Source of the DNA: Streptomyces griseoaurantiacus
Lineage (GTDB): Bacteria; Actinomycetota; Actinomycetes; Streptomycetales; Streptomycetaceae
Assembly (NCBI GenBank): GCA_014656015.1
Contig: BNBP01000046.1
Span: forward strand, 1-53,965
Length of the DNA stretch: 53,965 nucleotides
Reading direction: 5' to 3'
Made by a program: the position numbers and the translations under genes. Positions 1 to 7,867 of the stretch are shown piece after piece (the first letter of the stretch is position 1; the number at the start of each line of letters is the position of its first letter). Below the pieces are notes generated by a model, which saw only the letters and a list, made by a program, of their open reading frames with translations, was not told where the DNA came from and did not search any database.

Positions 1-55
1 CGTCCCGCTTGAACTCCTCCGTGTACCGCCTGCTGCGGTTGCTCTTGCTTCCCAC
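1..55 (-). CDS. IS3-family transposase OrfA, N-terminal 18 residues only
   Basis: A GTG at 55-53 on the minus strand, preceded by a GAGGAAG ribosome-binding site, opens a frame reading VGSKSNRSRRYTEEFKRD, which runs off the window. The run of basic residues followed by YTEEFKRD is the standard start of the HTH_Tnp_1 domain of IS3-family OrfA proteins, which bind the element ends before OrfAB-mediated transposition. Only the start is visible, so integrity of the element is unknown. Confidence 0.65.
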   Translation of the reverse strand, partial: MGSKSNRSRRYTEEFKRD

Positions 56-103
56 CTGGCACTACTTCCTCTGGAACCTCACGTCCCAGTTTCCAGGTGT
101 CCA
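1..103 (-). mobile_element. Edge of an IS3-family insertion sequence, cut by the window start
   Basis: The minus strand reads into a typical IS3-family orfA start. The likely terminal end is near 98-103, where the minus strand begins TGGACACC followed by about 40 nt of non-coding end sequence before orfA. To the right of about 103 the sequence resumes as the tail of a regulator gene, so the element appears to sit inside that gene. The exact terminal inverted repeat and target duplication cannot be fixed because the other end lies outside the window. Confidence 0.6.
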
Positions 104-233
104 GCATCGAGGGGAAGCTTCAGAGAGACCTGCTGTCCGTGGTTTGGAGACCAAGTACAGCAGCCTGCGTGCGCAGGCGCTCACGCCTCAAGAGTCCATG
201 ACGTATATCGACAACCTGCTGGGAGAACCATGA
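104..233 (+). pseudogene. 3' remnant of an XRE regulator (DUF5753 C-terminus)
   Basis: The frame ending at 233 reads ...LETKYSSLRAQALTPQES...LLGEP, which resembles the last helices of DUF5753, the C-terminal domain of Streptomyces XRE regulators that normally precede DUF397 genes (the usual pattern is F-x-x-L-R-A-x-ALSP-x-ES). The sequence left of about 103 does not continue this domain but is an IS3 end. The stop overlaps the DUF397 start in an ATGA, as in intact pairs. I infer that the insertion removed the HTH and most of DUF5753. It could be read from an IS-internal start, but the product would lack DNA-binding capacity. Confidence 0.5.
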
Positions 234-442
234 CGTCCGACAACGTCATCCGGGGTGACGCCCGCCACCCTTGGATAAGGAGCAGCTACAGCAGCGAAGA
301 GGGCGGCGAGTGCGTGGAAGTCGCGTCCTCTGACCGCGCGATCCACGTCCGTGACTCCAAGGACACCGCCCGCCCCACACTCACTCTTGGTCGCACCGCC
401 TGGTCGGACTTCCTCCGCTTTGCCACCGGCCGAAGCATCTGA
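230..442 (+). CDS. DUF397 domain protein
   Basis: A 70-aa protein with the signature of DUF397: W-x-x-SSYSSEEGGECVEVA near residues 15-31, an HVRDSKD core and the C-terminal W-x-x-FLRFA. These small proteins are abundant in Streptomyces and are usually encoded directly after an XRE/DUF5753 regulator (the Scr1/Scr2 or BldB-neighbour pattern), where they act as its partner, probably antagonistically. Here the ATG overlaps the stop of the remnant regulator (ATGA), so it has lost its partner. Full length for the family. Function beyond the pairing is not known. Confidence 0.85.
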   Translation: MTSDNVIRGDARHPWIRSSYSSEEGGECVEVASSDRAIHVRDSKDTARPTLTLGRTAWSDFLRFATGRSI

Positions 443-454
443 CGAAGGTCACTC

Positions 455-487
455 GTGACCGGCCACGCGACTGCGTGAGTCGGTCAC
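455..487. terminator. Nested inverted repeat between convergent genes
   Basis: GTGACCG at 455-461 pairs with CGGTCAC at 481-487, and inside it CACGC at 464-468 pairs with GCGTG at 473-477 around a 4-nt loop. It lies between the DUF397 stop and the stop of the leftward HTH gene, which is the place for a bidirectional terminator. There is no U-run, as is common in Streptomyces. Confidence 0.55.
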
Positions 488-1809
488 AGCGCTCCCGAGC
501 GGGTCAGTCCCGCCGGGCACGCACCCTCCGCGCAGGCGTGACTAATCCGGGCGGTTTGATCACTGAGGTGGAGGAGTAGGGCGAGCACGCAACCTTCCAC
601 CGCCTCGAGGCGGAGTGCGTGCTCGCGGAGGCTCGAGACTTGGGCGCCGCTGGTACGGCGGCGGACCGTGACCGGCAGGTCGTTGTCAACGGTGGTGAAT
701 GTGCGACTCATGGGAGCCTGACGCAGTCCAAGATGCCAGGTGAGCCATGAGTGCATGGCCACGCCACTACCACGGAGGACGTCTCGGTCCACGGTGATCC
801 GAACGCCCAAGACATCACCCTCGGCAGCCATCGTGTCAGGCCGAGTAGGCTCTTCCTCCTCCATTGGCTGGGCACCCCGGGCGACGAGGTCGATGAAACC
901 ATCGGCGGTTTCACCGATCTGATCACTGAGCAAACACTGTTTGAGCCGCCAAAGGGTGACGGGGTAAATCTCCGTGACCTTACTGAAGAGGGCCGCCTGG
1001 GAGATCGGCCCGAGTTCAGTGACCACCGCGACCAAAGCCTCGACGGCGTTGGAGTATTGAACGGGGCGCAAATGGGACCACTCGACCAGGGCCCAGGTCC
1101 CCTGAGGCCGAATCTGTGTGAATCGGTCGTCGCGGCGTAGCGCTTCCCGCACGGCCGCCGCAGTGCTCACGCACATGGGTTCGATCAACTCGTCAGCATC
1201 ACAAGGACGTCCGACTTCCAGCAGCCGCAGGTAGGCGGCATCTCGCCCGCGGGCCTTGCGGCGTACCCAGTGTCCGGTGGCGCTGAGCGCCAGCTTGGAC
1301 TTGGGGTCGGCGAGCAGTTCGGCGAGGGGGAGGCCTGCGGGGAGACCGGCTGCGGTGGCGGTCTGGCCGAGTTCGTCGCCGCGGAAGGGTGCCGCCTCGG
1401 TCAGCTCGCGCAGTGTAGCGTCGAGCTTGTCCGGACGAGCGGTCCACCACCCGTGCAACGGGCCCGACCACGTGCGAGGCGCGCTGAGTCCGGCTTCGCG
1501 CAACAGTGGCTCGAGCACCACGTGGTCGTGTACCCCGAGCGCCGCCGCGAAGGCCGATCTAGGGCTGGCAGGGGCCGCACCCACCGTGCGCGCCGTCACA
1601 CTCCAGTCGTGCTGGACGAGGTTTGCCACAGCCGCGATGCCTCGCTGCTCATGTACGAGAATCTGCCGTACCCGTTCTCGACTCATCGCGTGCTCGACAC
1701 CGATGCTGTCCAAAGTGCGTCCCGCCGCCCGAGCCGTGATGATGGCCCGAGCCCGGTCGTCGAGCGCGGCCGAGTGCCACAGCTTGACCAACCACTCGTC
1801 GTCAATCAC
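484..1809 (-). CDS. Sigma-region-4-like HTH protein of the MORC defence operon
   Basis: A 441-aa protein, last gene of the leftward operon. Residues about 20-55 (AGRTLDSIGVEHAMSRERVRQIL) match the sigma-70 region 4 helix-turn-helix, but no region 2 or 3 is present, so it is not a sigma factor. The middle looks like successive winged helices (for example GRPCDADELI...FTQIRPQGTWALVEW near 205-245 and a second one near 255-300), as in HARE-HTH-type proteins. The C-terminal 120 residues are unassigned. The GTG start is 9 bp past the preceding stop with only a weak GGCGAG site. Probable role: recognition of DNA or transcription complexes for the MORC/helicase system; this is inference from domains and operon position. 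Confidence 0.7.
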   Translation of the reverse strand: MIDDEWLVKLWHSAALDDRARAIITARAAGRTLDSIGVEHAMSRERVRQILVHEQRGIAAVANLVQHDWSVTARTVGAAPASPRSAFAAALGVHDHVVLEPLLREAGLSAPRTWSGPLHGWWTARPDKLDATLRELTEAAPFRGDELGQTATAAGLPAGLPLAELLADPKSKLALSATGHWVRRKARGRDAAYLRLLEVGRPCDADELIEPMCVSTAAAVREALRRDDRFTQIRPQGTWALVEWSHLRPVQYSNAVEALVAVVTELGPISQAALFSKVTEIYPVTLWRLKQCLLSDQIGETADGFIDLVARGAQPMEEEEPTRPDTMAAEGDVLGVRITVDRDVLRGSGVAMHSWLTWHLGLRQAPMSRTFTTVDNDLPVTVRRRTSGAQVSSLREHALRLEAVEGCVLALLLHLSDQTARISHACAEGACPAGLTRSGAL

Positions 1810-1818
1810 CAGCTCGCC

Positions 1819-2418
1819 TTACATCTCGTCGAAGTAGGTGATGCGCACGCCGAGGAACGCGGCCATACGCTGATGCTCCGCCTTCTGCTCACGGGTGAGC
1901 GGATCGAGGAAGGGATCGACGACACAGATCGTCCACGGAGCCGTCTCACCGTTGGCGCGATCAAGCACCGCGGGCCACACCAGGTGCTTGAGGCTCGAAG
2001 CGGCACCGGCCACGAAGTGCCTTTCCTCGTCCTCGGAACCGGCCTTGCGGACGGTGGCGCGCATTGGCTTCTGCCGCTTGGTTCCCGGAACGATCTCCCA
2101 TTCCCGGCCCAGAGACCTCTCGATGATCTGCTCGAGCGTCGCGGCCCGGTTCTTGACGTACTTGGCGTACTTGCCCACTCCACGACGAGCCCGCTCGTAC
2201 TCCTTCATGGGGCAGTCCTTGAGCCAGGGCCGGATGTTCGCGGTCTGCCCCACGAATCCGAGCAGACGCCCACCGATCTGGGGGTCGTCCGTCCACTCCT
2301 GGTACAGCCGGGTCCGGTCGGAGTCCTGCAGATGCGTCCAGCGGGCTTTGTCGGCGTACTCGTAGATGCGGGTGACGATGGCCGCCTCGACATCCTGGGG
2401 GATCTTGTAGTCGGTCAC
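1819..2418 (-). CDS. Unidentified 199-aa protein of the MORC operon
   Basis: I do not recognise the family. The GTG at 2418 overlaps the TGA of the helicase gene (GTGA), which fixes this start over a longer upstream one and shows coupled translation. The protein is soluble and mixed alpha/beta, with a tryptophan-rich N-terminal half (RWTHLQD, EWTDDP, RPWLKD), a basic central helix (EYERARRGVGKYAKYVKN) and a hydrophobic strand followed by acid residues near the C-terminus (APWTICVVDPFLDP). Its place between helicase and HTH genes suggests a subunit or effector of the same complex. A divergent nuclease fold is possible, but I see no clear catalytic motif. Confidence 0.6.
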   Translation of the reverse strand: MTDYKIPQDVEAAIVTRIYEYADKARWTHLQDSDRTRLYQEWTDDPQIGGRLLGFVGQTANIRPWLKDCPMKEYERARRGVGKYAKYVKNRAATLEQIIERSLGREWEIVPGTKRQKPMRATVRKAGSEDEERHFVAGAASSLKHLVWPAVLDRANGETAPWTICVVDPFLDPLTREQKAEHQRMAAFLGVRITYFDEM

Positions 2419-4079
2419 TGAATACCTCCCGGCAGTGGGAACTGGAGGCGGACCTCGTCCGCCGCGGTCTCGAGGTCGGCGGCGTCCTGGATCCACATGT
2501 CCATGAGGGAGCCGATGGTCTCGTCGTGAAACTCGATCCGTGAGGTGTGGGGGAGTTCCAGGTGTTCGGCCTCCTCTGCCTCCAGAGCTCGGCGCAGATT
2601 GAGGGCTGCCGCGGCGCGGCGGATGTCCGTCACGAAGTCGAGAACTTTGAGGGCTCGTTTACCTGGACTGAGACGCAGGCCACGACCGAGCTGTTGCACG
2701 AAGATCCTTCGGCTGTGTGTGACACGCAGGAAGGCGATGAGGTTCACATCGGGCACGTCGACGCCCTCGTTGAACACGTCGACGCACGTGATCACGGGGA
2801 CACGGCCCAAGCGGAACTCGTTCAGCAGGACGTTGCGGTGCCGCTTCGGCAGGTCGCTGTGAAGGTAGGAAGTGTTGGCCCACTGCGGGTCGGAGACCGA
2901 GAGGAGCCGCGCCATGTGTTCGGCGTGCTCGATCGTCTGGCAGAAGACGATGGCCCGCGGTTCGGCGGTTTCCCGCCAGGCTGCCCGCAGATGCTCGACG
3001 ATCTCCTCGTCCCGTTGGGGAAGGAAGAGGTGCCGGTTCAGGTCCTTGATGGAGTAACCGTGCCGGCTGATCTCCTTGACGCTGTCCCAGTCGACCCCGT
3101 CCGCATACAGTCGGTAGTCAACAGCGGACAGAAAGCCGGCGGCCATGCCATCGGCGATGCCCATTTTGAAGCTGGGATATCCGAAGCGAGCTGTGATGTC
3201 GAACTTGTCCCCGCGCCAAGGGGTAGCGGTGACTCCGAATTGCGCCGCAGCCCCGCACAGATCGAGAAGTTCCGCAAACCTGCCGGTCTCGGCCACGTGG
3301 TGCGTCTCGTCGATCATGACGAGGTCGGGGCGGTAGCCGGCGCGCGCCGCTGCCAGCGCGGATTCGACGGTCGCGACGACCACACCGTCCAGGCCCTTGG
3401 GCTTGTCCTCCCCGGTGAGGAGGCGAGTAGGCACACTTTTGGGGATGTGCCGCCAGAGTGCCTTCTCGAGTTGTTCCACGAGGTCGCGCATGTGTGCGAC
3501 GACGAGGATCTTCGCGTCAGGGCGGCTCTTCAGACGGTTCCCGATGACCTCTCCACCTACTACTGTCTTGCCCAGTCCGGTCGCCAGGACGAGTAGCGCC
3601 GAACCCTTGGCGGATAGGTCCCGTTCGATGGCTTCCACGGCACGCGCCTGGTAGGGGCGCAGCTCGTAGCGGCTCGGCACATGGTCGGGCATGCGCTCGC
3701 CGATGGCGGCGAGAGTAGCTCCGTGCCACAGCGTGGTGTCGATGCCGACACTCCTCAGCTCCTGCCGACGGGCCTCGGCGGATGCCGTGATGTCCGTGTT
3801 GGTCACCAGGACCGCTCTGTCCGCCCGGTAATGAGTGCGTGCACGCTCCAGATCGTCGACTCCCGCATGGTTGGCGGGGCCGTGGGATTTCCATTTGCTC
3901 TGAAAAACCCACTGCTCGCGGTCTCGGACCCCGAGGAGGTCCGCGCCGTGATCGTGGGCGCCGTCCACAACGCGGACGTCGTGGAACCCCAGGTGCCACA
4001 GGGTCCGTTCGAGCGCCTTGGTGAGTCCCGTCGGGCCTCCGTCGCGCAGTTCGGAGGCCTTCAGAAACACGGCGTTCAC
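2415..4079 (-). CDS. SF2 helicase with N-terminal Mrr-like nuclease domain
   Basis: 554 aa. Residues 15-125 form a restriction-endonuclease-like domain: G45-A-D47 followed by Q60-S-K62 is a PD-(D/E)xK variant (Q in place of E) of the Mrr type. An SF2 helicase follows: Q-motif-like YELRPYQ (138-144), Walker A GLGKT (168-172), DExH-box IDETHH (256-261), GVTATPWRGD (motif III region) and QQLGRGLR (motif VI). The composition is typical of Type I/III-like restriction helicases that load on DNA and cut it. The GTG start overlaps the MORC stop (GTGA) and its own stop overlaps the next start. It probably translocates on DNA engaged by the MORC ATPase and cuts in cis. Confidence 0.88.
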   Translation of the reverse strand: MNAVFLKASELRDGGPTGLTKALERTLWHLGFHDVRVVDGAHDHGADLLGVRDREQWVFQSKWKSHGPANHAGVDDLERARTHYRADRAVLVTNTDITASAEARRQELRSVGIDTTLWHGATLAAIGERMPDHVPSRYELRPYQARAVEAIERDLSAKGSALLVLATGLGKTVVGGEVIGNRLKSRPDAKILVVAHMRDLVEQLEKALWRHIPKSVPTRLLTGEDKPKGLDGVVVATVESALAAARAGYRPDLVMIDETHHVAETGRFAELLDLCGAAAQFGVTATPWRGDKFDITARFGYPSFKMGIADGMAAGFLSAVDYRLYADGVDWDSVKEISRHGYSIKDLNRHLFLPQRDEEIVEHLRAAWRETAEPRAIVFCQTIEHAEHMARLLSVSDPQWANTSYLHSDLPKRHRNVLLNEFRLGRVPVITCVDVFNEGVDVPDVNLIAFLRVTHSRRIFVQQLGRGLRLSPGKRALKVLDFVTDIRRAAAALNLRRALEAEEAEHLELPHTSRIEFHDETIGSLMDMWIQDAADLETAADEVRLQFPLPGGIQ

Positions 4080-6419
4080 GCGTCACCGGCCAATTCGTCG
4101 GCGAGGAGGGTGACACTAAGACGGGCACGCTGGAGCTGAAGGACGTTGACCTCACCCGCGACCGAGGCGGTGGCGACATCGGTGAGGTAGCCCGTGACGC
4201 GGGCCAGACTCAAGGAGCGCGCGGACGGCGAGGTCACGCCGGAGTAAGGACCTCGGAAGACGTGGCCGTCCATGAATGTCTGCGGCATCGCCTCCGCCAG
4301 CCGCACCACGGTCAGGGCCGGGACGTGCATGACGAATCCGCCGTCCTGGCCGAGACGGCTGACCTTGCTCGCGCGACCGGAAACGATCACCGACTCCTGG
4401 GTCGCGGCTTCCTCCGCCTTGGTGAGATGGCCAAAGGCGGTGCCGAACTCGCCGACCCGGTTGAGTTCGATGACCATGCGGCGACGCACTTCGGCCAGCA
4501 GGTCACGGGCTTCCGCGCCTACCGTGGTCTTGTCGAGCGCGCCGTCCTTGAGAGACTCGGCACGAATGGCGGCAACGAGTCGGGAGGGGCTCCAGTCGGA
4601 GCGGGCGCGAACCTTCAGGACGGGAGCGAGCTCGACCAGCAGCAGATCCGCATAGTCCGCGCCGAACCTCCGGAACACCTCGTGAGCGGGATCCACGAGA
4701 GCGGTGACCTCATTGCCGGCGCGCTGGTCGAGAAGGACCGGAATGGCCTTCCCGGCGTCATCCACGAGACGTGTGCCGTCCGCGAGGAGGCGGGTCTCGA
4801 CGTTCAAATGGCCGAGATCGGGGTGACCGAATGGGCGGCTGAGGTAGGCGTGCGGTGTCGAGGCTTTCTCATAGCGCGCCAGGCGCTCACTCCTGGTCTC
4901 GGTCCTGTCCTTCACGTCCTTTGCCGGGGCAGGCGCGGGGGTGTCCATCACAGGTGCGTCCGGCGGGACGGCCTCGGAGGCGGGGGCATCGACGGAGAGG
5001 CCGAGGGCGTCCAGGACCGCCCGTTCATCGGGACGGTCGGGAACGCTGGCCGCCGTCTTGGACTCCTTCCCCTTGTCCTTGGCCTCCTCATGTTCGAGGA
5101 TCGCCTGCCACCAGCGTTCGTCCGACAGGTAATCGGGATTGCCCCTCTGGAACTCCCGCCCCCAGCGGCGAGTCAACTCGTGTATGGGCTTACGTCCATC
5201 GCCCGGGATGAGGCAGCGCAGGCCAACATCGTTGCGGCGGAATCCCTTGAAGAGCAGGGCGAGTGGGCTCTCATTCTCGGGAAAGCCGAGATCACGACCT
5301 CGCCTGGGCTGCAGCGGACCCAGACCACGCAGCACTTCGACAGCGGTACGCCAACTGCGGTCCCCGTACTCGAACGCGTCCTTCTGGTAGGTGACCGGAA
5401 CGTGATCGAGGTGGATCTCGCCGATAATGCGGCCACCCTGGTGGGCGAGATCGACGGGGTACTCCGGGTCCTCGTTACCGGCAACACCGTCCGGGTTATT
5501 CCAGGTGAACAGCTGCTTGTCCCAACGGAGAATCTTGCGACCGTTGCGCAGAAAGTCGATGCCGTACTCGGTCTTGTCCAGATAGCGCTGGACACCCAGC
5601 CAGCCGCGGATCCGCCGCTCTCGAACCGTGAGCTTGTCGCTTCCGCAATCGGCGCAGACGTCCCCGCTCCCCAACTGCCACTGGCCGCAGGCGCCACAAG
5701 CGAGCCCGTCCTCGAGCTTCTCGTCGATCGGGACGTACGCCGGGATTCGCTCCTTGCCGTTGTAGAGCACGGAGCGATCTTCACCCCAGTGGCAGGGCTT
5801 TACTGCCTTGACGGGAGTCCCGCCCACGTACAACTCGAAGCCACGCTGGTCCAGGATCCAGGAGTACACCGAACCCAGGGTGTTGCGGAGCGCGGCGCCA
5901 TTGCGGCGCAGCCAGTCGGCCCGCGTGCGATTCAGGCGGTCAATGACGATTCTCGTGCCGTGCGTAGCCAGGTCGTCCTTCGGCTCGGCGATGTCTGTCG
6001 CTTCGAAGTCGTCCTTGATGCGGTCGAGATCGATCTCGACACCGATCCACTGAGTGTCCCCGGAACGGGTCGTCAGGACACGGGTGCGCCTGCCGAGGCG
6101 GGCGGTGGCCACGTTGAAGCCCATGCCGAACAGACCGAGCTTGTCGTGCATGTTGTTGCCGGACCAGCCGGCCCGGACCGCCCGCTCCAGGCGCTCGTAC
6201 GTCATGCCCTGTCCGGTGTCCTTGATGAGGAGCTCCCCGTTGGCCGAGGACGGCAGGGAGACGCTGACCCTGTAGCCGTCTGGCCAGTCCGCGCCGGAGC
6301 GGAGGATCTCGCTGAAATCGTCGAAGGAGTTGTCGACCAGCTCCGCTACGCACTGCCACTCGTCGAACTCGATCTCGCCCAGCATGCGCAGCACGCGAGC
6401 GGACGGGGTGATCTTCACT
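4076..6419 (-). CDS. MORC/MutL-like GHKL ATPase with zinc ribbon
   Basis: About 780 aa from a GTG at 6419, chosen because AGGGAGG lies 10 nt upstream (6430-6436); the frame stays open to 6544. GHKL ATPase motifs are intact: ELVDNSFDD (N30), DTGQGM (67-72), GLFGMGFN (95-102) and HGTRIVI (153-159). Residues 241-258 hold CGACG...CADCG, a four-cysteine zinc ribbon inserted in or after the transducer region. The C-terminal part has a charged linker and a helical tail. Bacterial MORC-type ATPases are known from restriction-modification operons (Iyer, Abhiman and Aravind 2008) and are thought to clamp on DNA in an ATP-dependent way. First gene of the leftward operon. Confidence 0.88.
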
Positions 6420-6869
6420 CGGGTGAAACCTCCCTGAAGGTCGAACGCGTTCGAGGACTGCCGCAGTACGCCGAAACATGGCGAAGCGGCCTGACTCGGA
6501 TGAGTCACGCGATCAACGCCAAGAGTAGAGGCGACCACTGACAAGCCGTCCGAAGTTTGCGGAGTCTCCTGATTCGTGACGACGGACGAGGGAGTTGGGG
6601 CGCAAGTAGCCGCAGGGCGAGGGAAGAGGCTTCACCGAAGACACCGGAGCGGACGCCGACGAGCCGCCACAGGCCCCCGCCGGTGCTCACCCACCATGCC
6701 GAAGGCGCTCGTGCCATGTACTGGGGCGGCTCATCCGCTGTCCCTCGCTTCGAGTCGGACGTCGCGATCAGCCAAGGCAACCGGCTCTGATGGACCGGGC
6801 ATGGTCCACTGCGGTTCCGTGCCCACTACCCACACCTCGCATCAACCGTGGGGGCCAGTCACGGTCAGG
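6420..6869. other. 450-bp gap upstream of the MORC operon
   Basis: I see no convincing gene on either strand. It must hold the MORC operon promoter and the end of the endonuclease transcript. A perfect dyad TGACTC-GGAT-GAGTCA at 6492-6507, 73 bp upstream of the MORC start, is the only clear structure and could be an operator or a small hairpin. No good -35/-10 pair could be assigned. Confidence 0.4.
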
Positions 6870-7745
6870 TTAATCGTTCAGATCGCCGTACTCTTCTTCG
6901 CTGTCGTCTTCCGCTTCGTTCCCGCGGGCTTCCCGGATCTTCGGTGTCTGAGTGGAAACTCCGTCGAACCGGTAGTAATGTCGAGCGCTCGGGTAAGTGG
7001 ACGGGCTGTCGTCGTACATGATCACCCAACCGTGCAAGGCGCAGATCTGCCACTGCTGGGGCATGTTCTCCGAAATGAGGCGGAAGACCTCATCCGCAGT
7101 CATTGTCGCATCAGGAACGGTGACCAGCGAGCCCTTGAAATCAGCCGACTGCTTGAACCGGAACAGGAACGGCAGCCCCCGCTTGACGTCTCGCAGCAGG
7201 TCGTGAAGCGACTGGATACCCGGCCTGAGACCTTTCACCTCACGAGAAAGATCAATGGGAAACTCGAGGTCGAAGTGATCGTTTTTGATCACGGTCCGAT
7301 CGCGGTTACGTCCCGGGTCGTTGTTACCGAATCCTCGATTGTTCCAGACGATTTCACCGGTTTTGAGGTGCTGCTTGATTAGCATCTTCTCCGGAGACAC
7401 CGACGAGAGATCCTCTTCGACGAACAGGCACTTGAAAGACATCTCCTCAAGGGAAATTCCTTCTCTGCCGGAAAGCTTGTAAAGGTGATTGCCGAGGCGC
7501 TCGGGGAGGGGTTCGTCAGCCTTGCCGACGTAAGTGAGCTGGCGCTCCTTGCCTGGTTCCTTTCGGAAGAGCTGGTACACCCCGGACATATGGGGAAGGC
7601 CGAGCTTCTCGGCCTGGGGAGCGAGTGCGTCGAGATTCTCCTGTGTAAGGGATGCCGGCTCCAGGCGGGACAAGGCTGCATAGAGCTGGGCACTCAGAGC
7701 CTCGGTGATACTGAGCCGGAACTGATCGCTGTACCCGTCGGTCAC
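6870..7745 (-). CDS. Eco29kI-like GIY-YIG restriction endonuclease
   Basis: 291 aa from a GTG at 7745 with GGAGGG 7 nt upstream; longer starts would overlap the methyltransferase gene. The GIY-YIG core is complete: GVY (Y57), TYVGKA (Y72), PERLGNH (R83 and H87), SPEK (E119) and the family stretch WNNRGFGNNDPG (N135/N136). The R-x3-H spacing and the NNRGFGNNDPG block are features of Eco29kI-type Type II enzymes, which cut CCGCGG; the specificity here is inferred, not proven. The acidic C-terminal tail (EDDSEEEYGD) is unusual. It is divergent from a C5 methyltransferase, forming a Type II pair. Noticeably lower GC than the surrounding genome, consistent with transfer. Confidence 0.85.
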   Translation of the reverse strand: MTDGYSDQFRLSITEALSAQLYAALSRLEPASLTQENLDALAPQAEKLGLPHMSGVYQLFRKEPGKERQLTYVGKADEPLPERLGNHLYKLSGREGISLEEMSFKCLFVEEDLSSVSPEKMLIKQHLKTGEIVWNNRGFGNNDPGRNRDRTVIKNDHFDLEFPIDLSREVKGLRPGIQSLHDLLRDVKRGLPFLFRFKQSADFKGSLVTVPDATMTADEVFRLISENMPQQWQICALHGWVIMYDDSPSTYPSARHYYRFDGVSTQTPKIREARGNEAEDDSEEEYGDLND

Positions 7746-7867
7746 GTGAGTACCCTCCGCTGAGAAGATCCTGATCACGGCCACACTATCCGGCGCAACT
7801 GAGGTTGATGAGCGGCAAGTTGCGGGGAGCGCGGCCGTGATCGCCAACTCCGCGGTATGCTTCTCGC
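7746..7867. promoter_or_regulatory. Divergent R-M control region with nested dyads and a CCGCGG site
   Basis: Two concentric inverted repeats lie between the divergent nuclease and methyltransferase genes: GATCACGGCC (7773-7782) with GGCCGTGATC (7833-7842), and GCAACT (7795-7800) with AGTTGC (7818-7823), both centred near 7808. TATGCT (7856-7861) is a good -10 only 6 nt before the methyltransferase ATG, predicting a leaderless mRNA. CCGCGG (7850-7855), the Eco29kI site, touches that -10. Confidence 0.6.

Noticed and set aside
484..1809. Reading the HTH protein as a true sigma factor
   Set aside because: Only a region-4-like HTH is present; regions 2 and 3 are missing.
4262..6541. Plus-strand frame of about 760 codons opposite the MORC ATPase gene
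   Set aside because: The minus strand carries all GHKL motifs; the plus product has no recognisable domain.
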